This document shows positions 1 to 6,663 of a stretch of DNA of 9,466 nt, piece after piece. The notes beneath the pieces are model-generated. The model saw only the letters and a program-made list of their open reading frames with translations. It was not told the DNA's origin and did no database searches. Within the stretch, counting starts at the first letter, position 1. Every line of letters begins with the position of its first letter. The position numbers and the translations under genes are program-made. The DNA comes from Candidatus Krumholzibacteriia bacterium (lineage in GTDB: Bacteria > Krumholzibacteriota > Krumholzibacteriia > LZORAL124-64-63), in contig JAQULN010000077.1 in the NCBI GenBank assembly GCA_028718575.1, forward strand, positions 1 through 9,466, read 5' to 3'.

Positions 1-1170
1 GTTCATGTCGCGCGTCTCGGGCAGGTTGCGGGCCAGGGTGTAGCGCAAGGGATCGGGCTGGAACTTCGCGAGGTAGTCGGGCAGCCAGACCGCGAACCCG
101 CGGCTGGTCGAGAGCTTGCGGCCCTCGAGATTCAAGAACTCGTTGGCGGGCACGTTGTCCGGGACATTGAACGGTTCGCTGTGTGCCATCAGCACCGCCG
201 GGAACATCAGCGTGTGGAAGACGACGTTGTCCTTGCCGATGAAGTGGATCAGGCGCGTGCGCGGATCCTGCCACCAGGGGCGCCAGGCCTCGGGGTCGCC
301 CTGCTCGGCGGCCCATTCGCGAGTCGACGAGACGTAACCGATCGGCGCGTCGAACCATACATAGAGGACCTTGCCGTCGTGGTCGGGCAGCGGCACCGGC
401 ACGCCCCAGGCGATGTCGCGCGTGACGGCGCGGTCGCCCAGTCCGTCTTTGAACCAGGCGCGGCAATACTGGCGGACGTTTTCCTTCCACTCCGGGTGGG
501 ACTCGATGAACGCTTCGAGCCGTTCCTGCCAGCGCCCGAGCGGCAGGAACCAGTGGGTGGTCTCGCGCAGCTCGAGCGGCTCTCCCTTGAGCGCGTCGCG
601 CGGCTCGATCAGATCGGTGGGGTCGAGGGAACTGCCGCAGGCCTCGCATTGATCGCCGCGGGCGCCGTCGCGCCGGCAGTGCGGGCAGATGCCCTCGATG
701 TAGCGGTCGGCCAGAAACCGGCGTTGGCTGGGCGAGTAGAACTGCTGCGTGGTCTTTTGTACGAGATGGCCATGGGCGTGTAGATCCCGGAAGAACGACT
801 GGCTGGTCTCGGTGTGGATCTCACGGCTGGTCTGCGAGAAGTTGTCGAACTCGATGCCCAGGCCGGCGAAGCTACGTTCGATCGTAACGAAGTTGCGGTC
901 GACCAGTTCCTTGGGCGACAGGCCCATTTTCTCGGCGGTCAGGGTGATCGGCACGCCGTACTCGTCGGTGCCGCAGATGAACAAGACCGGCCGGCCGCGC
1001 AGGCGCAAGTAGCGCACGTAGATATCGGCGGGCAGGTAGGCGCCGGCCAGATGGCCGAGGTGGATGTCGCCGTTCGCGTACGGCAGGGCGGCCGTAACCA
1101 GCGTGCGCTCCCAGTTCGAACTGGGCTCGGTTTGGGGCTGACCGGGTTGGGCGGAGCCGGGTGCAGACAC
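1..1170 (-). CDS. metG: Methionyl-tRNA synthetase, N-terminal part (3' end outside window)
   Basis: Class I aminoacyl-tRNA synthetase that charges tRNA-Met in the cytosol. The visible 390 residues hold the catalytic core: the HIGH-type motif in YANGDIHLGHLAG (residues ~31-43), the CGTDEYG segment, a four-cysteine zinc knuckle (C162, C165, C175, C178, spaced CPHC...CEAC), the WFDAPIGY segment, and the KMSKS-equivalent KLSTSRG at 352-358. KLSTSRG rather than KMSKS is the form seen in MetRS of the archaeal/Bacteroidetes-like subgroup. The start is taken as GTG at 1170-1168 because GGAGG lies 6 nt upstream; it gives a short Pro/Gln/Ser-rich leader of about 20 residues before the conserved WERTLVTAALPYANG. 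The frame is open to base 1, so the anticodon-binding domain and stop lie outside. No frameshift is visible. It is divergent from the microprotein/FmdB pair. Confidence 0.97.
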   Translation of the reverse strand, partial: MSAPGSAQPGQPQTEPSSNWERTLVTAALPYANGDIHLGHLAGAYLPADIYVRYLRLRGRPVLFICGTDEYGVPITLTAEKMGLSPKELVDRNFVTIERSFAGLGIEFDNFSQTSREIHTETSQSFFRDLHAHGHLVQKTTQQFYSPSQRRFLADRYIEGICPHCRRDGARGDQCEACGSSLDPTDLIEPRDALKGEPLELRETTHWFLPLGRWQERLEAFIESHPEWKENVRQYCRAWFKDGLGDRAVTRDIAWGVPVPLPDHDGKVLYVWFDAPIGYVSSTREWAAEQGDPEAWRPWWQDPRTRLIHFIGKDNVVFHTLMFPAVLMAHSEPFNVPDNVPANEFLNLEGRKLSTSRGFAVWLPDYLAKFQPDPLRYTLARNLPETRDMN

Positions 1171-1262
1171 GGGTTGCCTCCGGGGAATCGGGGTCCGGGC
1201 TGAAATCCGAGCGCCGAAGTTAACTCCAGTTCACAGCCGGCGCCAAGGAGTCATGGACCGAC

Positions 1263-1295
1263 TTGACACAGGACCGATTTAGCCTAGCTTATAGT
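1263..1295 (+). promoter_or_regulatory. Candidate promoter for the microprotein-FmdB unit
   Basis: A perfect TTGACA -35 element lies at 1263-1268, inside an A/T-richer patch of an otherwise GC-rich intergenic region. The -10 is less certain. TAGCTT at 1285-1290 gives 16-bp spacing but a poor match; TATAGT at 1290-1295 is a better hexamer but 21 bp away. CTTGACA followed 14 bp later by CCTAGCTT also resembles heat-shock (RpoH-like) promoters, which is only inference. It points at the ATG at 1337. TTGAC and GTCAA at the two ends of the patch form a small inverted repeat. Confidence 0.4.
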
Positions 1296-1336
1296 CAATG
1301 AGTTACGCAGATAAGAAACAAAGCGGGAGGACACGC

Positions 1337-1420
1337 ATGACCGAGTTCATCGTCTTCGTCGTGGCCTACCTGGTGATCGTCAACCTGGTCCTGCCGCGGT
1401 TCGGCATCCGTTTCGGTTGA
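1337..1420 (+). CDS. 27-residue single-helix membrane microprotein
   Basis: A short gene of 27 codons. Its start is well defined: ATG at 1337 with GGGAGG at 1325-1330, 6 nt upstream, the same sequence and spacing as the site in front of the downstream zinc-ribbon gene. The product is one hydrophobic helix (about residues 4-19, FIVFVVAYLVIVNLVL) after a short acidic N terminus (MTE), ending in a basic, aromatic tail PRFGIRFG. By the positive-inside rule the tail would face the cytoplasm. No function is known to me. A candidate promoter lies just upstream and the FmdB-family gene starts 142 bp downstream on the same strand, so the two are probably co-transcribed. After the TGA the frame stays open for another 37 codons. 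The case for translation is the ribosome site, hydrophobicity and context; conservation would settle it. Confidence 0.6.
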   Translation: MTEFIVFVVAYLVIVNLVLPRFGIRFG

Positions 1421-1562
1421 CTGGCGCAGAGTTGCGAGGTCGGGGACCCGCGGAATACCAGCGCCAAACCAGCCACGGAAGAGGTCAGCCGCCAGAGCGG
1501 GACGACCATCGACACGGAGCGGTCTGCCGAGTAATGTCGTTCGGCCCCGCGGGAGGTGCGCC

Positions 1563-1778
1563 GTGCCCATCTTCGAGTTCGTGTGTCGCGATTGCGGCTT
1601 GGTGTTCGAGGAGTTGCTGACCTTCTCGCAGGTGGAAGCCGGCGAGGCGTTTTGTCCCGAGTGCCGATCCAAACTCGTCGAACGGAGTCTTTCCGCGTTC
1701 GCCACCACCAGCGGTTCCGAGTCGAGCGTGCCGCCGTGCGGTCAACGCGGCGGCGGCTGCGGTGCCGGGTTCGGTTGA
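1563..1778 (+). CDS. FmdB-family zinc ribbon protein
   Basis: A 71-residue protein of the FmdB/CxxC zinc-ribbon family, whose founding member was named a putative regulator of formamidase genes; the molecular role of most members is unknown. The start is GTG at 1563 with GGGAGG at 1551-1556. The N terminus (MPIFEFVCRDCG) is the family signature, normally MPIYEYxCxxCG. C8/C11 and C31/C34 form the zinc-binding knuckle at 1-40. The tail is Ser/Gly-rich with a further pair, C59 and C66, in a CGQRGGGCGAGFG segment, the usual FmdB C-terminal form. The length is normal for the family. It lies downstream of the microprotein in the same orientation and converges on the membrane-protein gene ending at 1836. 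Family assignment is firm; function is not. Confidence 0.92.
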   Translation: MPIFEFVCRDCGLVFEELLTFSQVEAGEAFCPECRSKLVERSLSAFATTSGSESSVPPCGQRGGGCGAGFG

Positions 1779-1792
1779 AGCGTTTGACGTGC

Positions 1793-1811
1793 GAGCGGCC
1801 GGGAGCCGCTC
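1793..1811. terminator. Possible weak bidirectional terminator hairpin
   Basis: A 7-bp perfect inverted repeat, GAGCGGC (1793-1799) and GCCGCTC (1805-1811) with a 5-nt loop, sits between the stops of two convergent genes (1778 on plus, 1836 on minus). Its position fits a shared terminator. There is no T-tract on either side, so intrinsic termination is uncertain. Confidence 0.3.
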
Positions 1812-1835
1812 CCCGCGAAATGACGCCGTCTGCCG

Positions 1836-2957
1836 TTACCGTCCGGGCGCCGACGGCCGGTAGAGCAGGTCGAGATACTGCCACCACCGTTCTGCGAGCG
1901 CTTGGCGGGTGGCGTCGGCGTCGGCGGTCCGGCCCAGTTCGTCTTGCTGCTGGGCGAGTCGCCAGGCGTAAGCGGGCACGGAGGGGTCCAGGTGCGCGGC
2001 GACCGCTGCTGTCCAGAACGGCAAGAGAAGGAATCCCTGATCGGCGAGCCGCGCGGTGGCCTGGTCGAACGCGCCGGCGACCCCGGCGGGCTGGTACAAA
2101 ACCGAGAAGGCCAGCAGGGCGGCCAACAAGGCCGCGGGCGCGCGGTTAGCCGCCGCGGCGCGACGCATCACGAGCGGCGGGGCCGTCAAGCGCGCGGCAT
2201 CGAGGGCCGATACCAGCCAACTGAGCGCGCCGAGCGCAACCAGCGCCGCCAGGATCGCCACGCCGATCTCGAACTGCCGATCGGTCACGATCGGCGCCGT
2301 GCACTGCCGGTGCCACGCCCACCACGCGCCCGCGGACCGGATCGCCAGTGCGGCCAGGAGCGCCGATCCCACCATGGCGACGGTCGCGATCGTCCGCCAG
2401 GGATGACCCGTCAGCAGCAGGCCCAGCCCCGGCGCCAGCAATCCGGTGCCGGCGGCGGCTACAGGGCGTCTGGCGCCGGCGGTCGACCAGGGGCCGTCGC
2501 CGCAGCGCCGGCTCGCGAGATGGATCCCGAGCGACCAGGCTGCCAGCCACGCGCCCCAGGACACCGCGATCGCACCGAGTTGCAGCAGCCACGCGAGGTC
2601 GCCCGGCCCGTAGCGGATCGGCGCCTGCCACCAGACGACCGCGGCCGCAGCCGCGCCGGCCGCGGCGGCGGCGGCGAAGATGCGGCGCTCTCGCCGGCCG
2701 CGGCCGGCCGCGGTGAGCAGGATCGACAGCGGTCCGAGCATGAACGCGGCGAGCAGCAGGAGCGCCGGCTGCGCGGGCGGCGGCGAGCCGGCCGGCCGCG
2801 CGGGGCCGGGCGGCCGGGCTGGTTGCGCTTTACGGCACCGGTCGGCCTCCGGCGAGGGGGGCACACCCGCCAGGTCTCCCAGCGGCGTCAGCTTCCGCAG
2901 GAGGTCGGGATCCGTTTCGGCCGGATCGATGCCATACATACGGTCGTGCTCGGTCAT
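1836..2957 (-). CDS. Multi-pass membrane protein of unknown function with helical C-terminal tail
   Basis: I do not recognise a named family. The 373-residue product begins with a polar segment (1-40) and a Pro/Ala-rich stretch (46-66, ARPPGPARPAGSPPPAQ). About six or seven hydrophobic segments follow, near 64-83, 93-110, 120-146, 166-183, 187-208, 230-253 and 273-292. The segment around 171-184 (TGLLAPGLGLLLTG) resembles the PGLG-x-LL-x-G hairpin of small bacterial membrane proteins. Residues 299-369 are soluble, helical and Gln/Ala-rich, similar to a single TPR-like repeat. The ATG at 2957 is chosen as the first in frame; its ribosome site (AGGCGG about 9 nt upstream) is mediocre, and M7 is a possible alternative with no better site. 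An Ala run at 95-106 reflects GCC/GCG-rich DNA. The gene follows the sphingolipid genes on the same strand after a 206-bp gap, so membership in that operon is possible but unsupported. Confidence 0.8.
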   Translation of the reverse strand: MTEHDRMYGIDPAETDPDLLRKLTPLGDLAGVPPSPEADRCRKAQPARPPGPARPAGSPPPAQPALLLLAAFMLGPLSILLTAAGRGRRERRIFAAAAAAGAAAAAVVWWQAPIRYGPGDLAWLLQLGAIAVSWGAWLAAWSLGIHLASRRCGDGPWSTAGARRPVAAAGTGLLAPGLGLLLTGHPWRTIATVAMVGSALLAALAIRSAGAWWAWHRQCTAPIVTDRQFEIGVAILAALVALGALSWLVSALDAARLTAPPLVMRRAAAANRAPAALLAALLAFSVLYQPAGVAGAFDQATARLADQGFLLLPFWTAAVAAHLDPSVPAYAWRLAQQQDELGRTADADATRQALAERWWQYLDLLYRPSAPGR

Positions 2958-3163
2958 GGACGTGCCGCCTGTCGCGCGGGACCGCGGCGGCGGTCGCGCG
3001 AGCGCGTTTGCAAGCCGCCGCCCGGGGGATTCGCCAGGACACGAAGCAACTCCCGTGCATTGCCGCGAGGAAGCGACGAGGACGTCGCAGGAGCAGCGCG
3101 ATCAGCGGACCATGCAGCATGCAACCGGCGGCGGCGTCGGTATTGCGGGAATCCGCGTCAGCC

Positions 3164-4261
3164 TCAGGGTGTGCGGGCATTGGCGGACCGTGCCCGACAG
3201 GCGTCGTCAGCCACGGTCTGCTCGTCCGCCTGCTCCGCGCCCGGTTCGGTCAGGAGCGTCGGCAACACCACCGGCTGCAACGCCGGCGCCTGCTCGCGCA
3301 GAGGCGGTTGGCGCAGGCCCTCGGCCGGCAGGCGGAGGAAGCGATGCGCGATCCACATCACCAGGGTGCCCCAGACGATGCCCGCGGCCAGATCGACCAC
3401 GTAGTGGTAGCGGCAGTAGACGATGCTCAGCCCGAGCAGAGTCCACAGGCCGGTCAACCACCAGCGGTGTTTCGGCGCGACCTTCCACACCCACCACCAG
3501 GAGACCAGGCTGCCCGCCACGTGGCTCGAGGGGAACGCGGCGCCGTGCAGCGCGGCGTTGCTGTTCAGCCACTGCATGATATCGGTGAAGAACCAGCCGT
3601 GCAGCCCTTCGGACGCGATCGTGCCGGCGACGCCCAGGTAGTCGAAATACTTGGGACCCCAGACAGGAAAGAAGACGAACCAGACATAGCACGAGAGCAT
3701 CACGGCAGTCAGGTCGCGTGTCAGGCCGGCCGTGAGCGCCCAGTTGCGAGCGGAGGTGCGCTTGCCGGTGGTCCAGATCAGAAGCAGGGCGATCGCGCTG
3801 AAAAGGTAGTAGCTGAAATACGCGAACTGCATCAACTCGAGCAGCCAGGGCCATCGCCAGGCACGCGACCATTCCAGGCTGGGTTGGAAACCGAACGCCC
3901 ACTGCTCGAGCGCGATCAGATGCGGATCGAAAGACTGGCCGTAGGGAAAAAAGACCACGCCGAGAAACCGCAGCTCGGCATAGAACAGCGGCATGCTCAA
4001 GGGCAGGTAGATCACGCCGAGCAGCCGCAGTGGCCACTGCGGGCGCCGCCGCAACAGCGGCGGCACAACGTAGAGGACGGCGGCCAACAGAGCGTGCCAG
4101 CCGAGGTGCGGCCAGGGCGCATGGAACGGCCCGGGCTGCGCGACCTGTTCGAAGCAGCTCGGGTTCAGCAGGGGATAAACGCCGCTGACCAGCACGTAGG
4201 CGATGGCGATCCAGTCGTAGTTCTGGCGCCACGGCCGCAGCGAGTCCAAGAATGCCCTCAT
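3164..4261 (-). CDS. PAP2/Aur1-like phosphotransferase, probable ceramide headgroup transferase
   Basis: An integral membrane protein of 365 residues in the PAP2 superfamily, inositol-phosphorylceramide-synthase (Aur1)-like branch. The catalytic signature is complete: AAFPSSHVAGS with H247, and YCRYHYVVDLAAG with H286 and D290, matching the His/His-Asp triad of Aur1 in order and spacing (HxxxD). About seven or eight hydrophobic segments lie near 17-35, 54-70, 78-102, 139-163, 182-202, 249-260, 266-284 and 287-306; residues 311-365 are a polar tail. The start is ATG 4261, which overlaps the upstream TGA as ATGA; an in-frame ATG at 4270 would add three residues. Aur1 enzymes move a phospho-alcohol headgroup from a glycerophospholipid onto ceramide, releasing diacylglycerol. 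Coupling to ceramide genes makes this the likely role; the headgroup cannot be read from sequence. Alternatives are a ceramide- or polyprenyl-phosphate phosphatase. Confidence 0.88.
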   Translation of the reverse strand: MRAFLDSLRPWRQNYDWIAIAYVLVSGVYPLLNPSCFEQVAQPGPFHAPWPHLGWHALLAAVLYVVPPLLRRRPQWPLRLLGVIYLPLSMPLFYAELRFLGVVFFPYGQSFDPHLIALEQWAFGFQPSLEWSRAWRWPWLLELMQFAYFSYYLFSAIALLLIWTTGKRTSARNWALTAGLTRDLTAVMLSCYVWFVFFPVWGPKYFDYLGVAGTIASEGLHGWFFTDIMQWLNSNAALHGAAFPSSHVAGSLVSWWWVWKVAPKHRWWLTGLWTLLGLSIVYCRYHYVVDLAAGIVWGTLVMWIAHRFLRLPAEGLRQPPLREQAPALQPVVLPTLLTEPGAEQADEQTVADDACRARSANARTP

Positions 4262-5277
4262 CCCAGCCATCCCCGGCGGCGGTAGAAATCCAGTGTGTCG
4301 CGCAATCCGCTCGCGAGATCCCACTGCGGCTGCCAGCCGGTATCCCGCCGCAGCTTCCCAGCGGCGCAGACCCAGCCGGAAACAGCCAGATCGCGCCGGC
4401 GATCCCGATGAAAAATAACCGACGACTCCCGCACCTTGGCGGGAGCCATGACGCCGGCCAAGTTGACCAGCCACAACGGCACCGCCAACGAGCGCACCCG
4501 CCGCTCGAACAGGCCGCCGAGCGCCTCGCGGACTTCGTCCCAATCGTAGCCCCAGGCGTAACGCCGGTTCGCCGCGCGGGGCTGGTCCGGGCCGCTGCCG
4601 TCGTCGAGATAGTATATCCCGGTCGCGTTCGGGGCAACGAGCAGAGTGACCGCGGCGGCCGCCGCGTCCCGCCCGTGGACCAAGCTCAATCCCTGCAGCC
4701 GGTTGCCGACACGCACGGTCCAACCGCGAGCCGCGGCGCGCAGCAGGGGCAGGAAACTGCGGTCGCGCGGCCCGTAGAGCGACGGCGGGCGCAGGCTGGC
4801 GGTCCGGAAGGGCCACTTACCGCCGAAGAGCAGGCCTTCGGCCGTGCGCTTGCTGCGGCCGTAGTCGGAGAGCGGCTGGTCGGGCATGGTCTCGTCGCGG
4901 GGCGCATCGAGGCCGGCCGGCCCGCCGGCTGCCAGCGAACTCACGAAGACGAAGCTCTCGATGGCAGGCGTTCGGGCCGCCGCCTCCAGAATCAGCCGCG
5001 TACCGGCCACGTTGACCCGCTCGTAGGTCTCTGGGTCGGCCATCACGACGCCGGCGCCGTGGACCACGGCGTGGCAGCCGTCCAGGAACGCGTCCAGCGA
5101 TTCGGGGTCGGCGAGGTCCACCAGGACGGGCCTGACGGGACCGTCCTGCAGCCAACGGAGGTTGCTGCTCGGGCGATGCGCTGCTCGCACCCGGTGGCCG
5201 GCGGCGACCAGCAGGTCACAGATGTGACTGCCGAGGAAACCCGTGGCGCCGGTTACCGCCACCCTGAGCTGCGTCAT
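4258..5277 (-). CDS. cerR: NAD(P)-dependent epimerase/dehydratase, probable 3-keto-ceramide reductase (CerR-like)
   Basis: A 339-residue extended short-chain dehydrogenase/reductase. The Rossmann dinucleotide motif GATGFLG is at 10-16, the VVHGAG strand/turn at 71-76, the catalytic serine region FVSSLA at 111-116, and the catalytic YxxxK is Y139/K143 (DYGRSK), followed by LRPPSLYGPRD at 162-172. The C terminus (WVCAAGKLRRDTGWQP, then FYRRRGWLG) is typical of the NAD-dependent epimerase group that contains Caulobacter CerR, the ceramide-pathway ketoreductase. In bacteria this enzyme reduces the 3-keto group of the acylated long-chain base. The ATG at 5277 overlaps the TGA of the upstream GNAT gene as ATGA, and its own stop overlaps the PAP2 gene start as ATGA, so three genes are translationally coupled. 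Family is certain; substrate rests on neighbours. A nucleotide-sugar epimerase is less likely here because no sugar genes are near. Confidence 0.88.
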   Translation of the reverse strand: MTQLRVAVTGATGFLGSHICDLLVAAGHRVRAAHRPSSNLRWLQDGPVRPVLVDLADPESLDAFLDGCHAVVHGAGVVMADPETYERVNVAGTRLILEAAARTPAIESFVFVSSLAAGGPAGLDAPRDETMPDQPLSDYGRSKRTAEGLLFGGKWPFRTASLRPPSLYGPRDRSFLPLLRAAARGWTVRVGNRLQGLSLVHGRDAAAAAVTLLVAPNATGIYYLDDGSGPDQPRAANRRYAWGYDWDEVREALGGLFERRVRSLAVPLWLVNLAGVMAPAKVRESSVIFHRDRRRDLAVSGWVCAAGKLRRDTGWQPQWDLASGLRDTLDFYRRRGWLG

Positions 5278-6401
5278 CGCAGTTCCTGTTCGTAGAGCCG
5301 GTACACGTTCTTGAGCGTCGCGCCGTATTTCTCGAGGCTGCGGTTCATCACGGTGTTGTCTTCGAGGATCCAGGAGCACTCGCCGCGGCAGATGCCGCGC
5401 GAGGCGCCGTGGCGGATCGTCTCGTCGATCAGCATCACGTCGATGCCCTTGAGGCGATGCTCCGGTTTGACGCCGAGCAGCAACGTGCGCGCGCCGGCGA
5501 TGCGGCGCTTGGCGAGCAGGAACTTGAGCCAGCCGAACGGCAGCAACGACCCCCGCAGCGGCGCCAGTGCTTCGTTGAAATCCTGCGTGGTCATCGAGAA
5601 GGCGACCGGTTCGTCGGCCAACTCGGCGATGAGCAGGAACCCCGGGTCGACCATGCTCTTCATGTCCTTGGCGGCGTGCCGGAACTCCTGCTCGTCCATC
5701 GGCACGAAGCCCCAGTTGCCCTGCCAGGCCTCGTGATAGAGCCGGCGCACGATCTCGGCGTCGTCCCAGAAACGGTCCATCCGGAAACGGCGGATCCGGA
5801 CCGGCAGCCGACTGGCGGCCCGTTCGGCGAAGCGGCTGATGCGGTCAGGCGCGCGCCCCTCTGGCGCGGTGAACTCCCAGGCGAAAAGGTCCTTGGCCTT
5901 CTGCAGTCCGTTGGCCAGGAGCTGTTGCTCGTAGTACGGCGGTTGCCAGGGCATGCCGATCACCGGCGGACGTTCGTGGCCCTTGACCAGCAGGCCGAGG
6001 TAGTCGTGGTTGGTGGTGAAGCAGCCGGGGCCGCGCATGACGGTCATGCCTTGCGCGGCCAGCCAGTCCCGCGCCGACTGGAGCAGCGCCTGGGCGATCC
6101 CCGCGTCCTCTCGGGTCTCATAGAACCCGAAATATCCGAGCGTTTCCCCGTGGAAGTCGTTGTTGGCGCGGTCGACCGCCGCGGCGATCCTTCCTACCGG
6201 CGCCGCGCCCTGGCGGGCGACCCACAGACGCGCCTCGGCGTGGCGGAAGAACGGGTTCTTCGCGGGATCCAAGAACGCCTTCTGCTGGGCGAGGAGCGGG
6301 TACACGTACTGCGGATGCCGGCGGCCGTAGATCCGATAGGGGACCCGCAGAAACTGAGCCAGCTCCCGCGGGCTGCCGACCGGTTCGACCGTCAGGCTCA
6401 T
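5274..6401 (-). CDS. cerS: GNAT-fold acyltransferase, probable bacterial ceramide synthase (CerS-like)
   Basis: A 375-residue protein of the long GNAT family to which the bacterial ceramide synthase of Caulobacter belongs; these are routinely annotated as N-acetyltransferases but transfer long acyl chains to the amine of 3-ketosphinganine. Visible family features are FLRVPYRIYGRRHPQYVYPL near 17-36, FFRHAEARLWVARQ at 51-64, VGRIAAAVD at 69-77, MRGPGCFTTNHDYLGLLVKG at 122-141, PPYYEQQLLANGLQKAKDLF at 154-173, and a C-terminal GNAT core with LLLGVKPEHRLKGIDVMLID at 307-326, the acyl-CoA-binding region. The ATG at 6401 is chosen: AAGGAG lies 5 nt upstream and it begins just before the conserved core. 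An in-frame ATG at 6464 with an AGAAGG site would add 21 residues. Its stop overlaps the reductase start. It lies 262 bp downstream of spt. The substrate is inferred from neighbours. Confidence 0.87.
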   Translation of the reverse strand: MSLTVEPVGSPRELAQFLRVPYRIYGRRHPQYVYPLLAQQKAFLDPAKNPFFRHAEARLWVARQGAAPVGRIAAAVDRANNDFHGETLGYFGFYETREDAGIAQALLQSARDWLAAQGMTVMRGPGCFTTNHDYLGLLVKGHERPPVIGMPWQPPYYEQQLLANGLQKAKDLFAWEFTAPEGRAPDRISRFAERAASRLPVRIRRFRMDRFWDDAEIVRRLYHEAWQGNWGFVPMDEQEFRHAAKDMKSMVDPGFLLIAELADEPVAFSMTTQDFNEALAPLRGSLLPFGWLKFLLAKRRIAGARTLLLGVKPEHRLKGIDVMLIDETIRHGASRGICRGECSWILEDNTVMNRSLEKYGATLKNVYRLYEQELR

Positions 6402-6503
6402 GGGGGCTCCTTCGTTGTCGCGCCAAACGACAGGTTGCCCGCGATCCGCCCGGCTGGCAAGCATTTTGACCTTCTATCGCCGGTTCGTCCGGAACGCCCC
6501 AGG

Positions 6504-6663
6504 CTAACGGAACCTCCCTTTGACCGCGGTCCACGTCGCGCCCTGTGTCGAGACGGGTTGCCCCTCGTAGCCGGTGATCGTCATCACGTAGAGACTGCCG
6601 CACGGCACCTGATTGAAGACCGACGGGCCGCCGATGTCAGTACAGATCGTCCTGCCGGAATGA
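6504..6663 (-). pseudogene. Protein-like open frame in the spt-cerS gap, possible gene remnant
   Basis: The gap between spt and the GNAT gene holds a minus-strand frame open from inside the spt 3' end (base 6713) to a TAG at 6506-6504. Its last 47 codons read like real protein: two cysteines (ICTDIGG and VPCGSL), alternating beta-type residues (SLYVMTITGYEGQ, then GATWTAVKG), little Arg/Pro runs, and 39 of 47 codons ending in G or C. There is no ATG or TTG start; the first candidate is GTG at 6608 (34 residues) without a good ribosome site. It could be the 3' remnant of a deleted gene for a secreted beta-sandwich domain, or chance. A 10-bp palindrome GACCGCGGTC lies inside it at 6522-6531. 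I recognise no family. Confidence 0.25.

Noticed and set aside
1..360. KLSTSRG in place of KMSKS in MetRS as a possible defect
   Set aside because: This form is normal in a large natural subgroup of MetRS, and the rest of the core is intact.
1366..1887. 173-codon minus-strand frame opposite the FmdB gene
   Set aside because: Arg/Thr/Ser-rich and opposite a zinc ribbon with intact cysteine pairs.
2693..2708. 16-bp perfect palindrome GCCGGCCGCGGCCGGC
   Set aside because: Lies within an Arg/Ala-rich coding stretch of GC-only codons; composition explains it better than an operator would.
2830..3180. 116-codon minus-strand frame covering the gap 2958-3163
   Set aside because: Arg/Ala-rich, overlaps two well-supported genes in another phase, and has no convincing ribosome site; the gap is left as non-coding.
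1902..3404. 500-codon open frame on the plus strand
   Set aside because: Arg/Gly/Gln-rich low-complexity translation with no domain; antisense to a minus-strand frame that encodes clear membrane helices.
3008..4285. 425-codon plus-strand open frame
   Set aside because: Antisense to the PAP2 gene, whose catalytic motifs and helices are unmistakable; translation has no recognisable family features.
3207..4637. 476-codon minus-strand open frame in another phase over the PAP2 and reductase genes
   Set aside because: Ala/Arg-rich shadow spanning two real genes; it lacks their motifs.
4252..5295. 347-codon plus-strand open frame
   Set aside because: Antisense to the reductase with Rossmann and YxxxK motifs.
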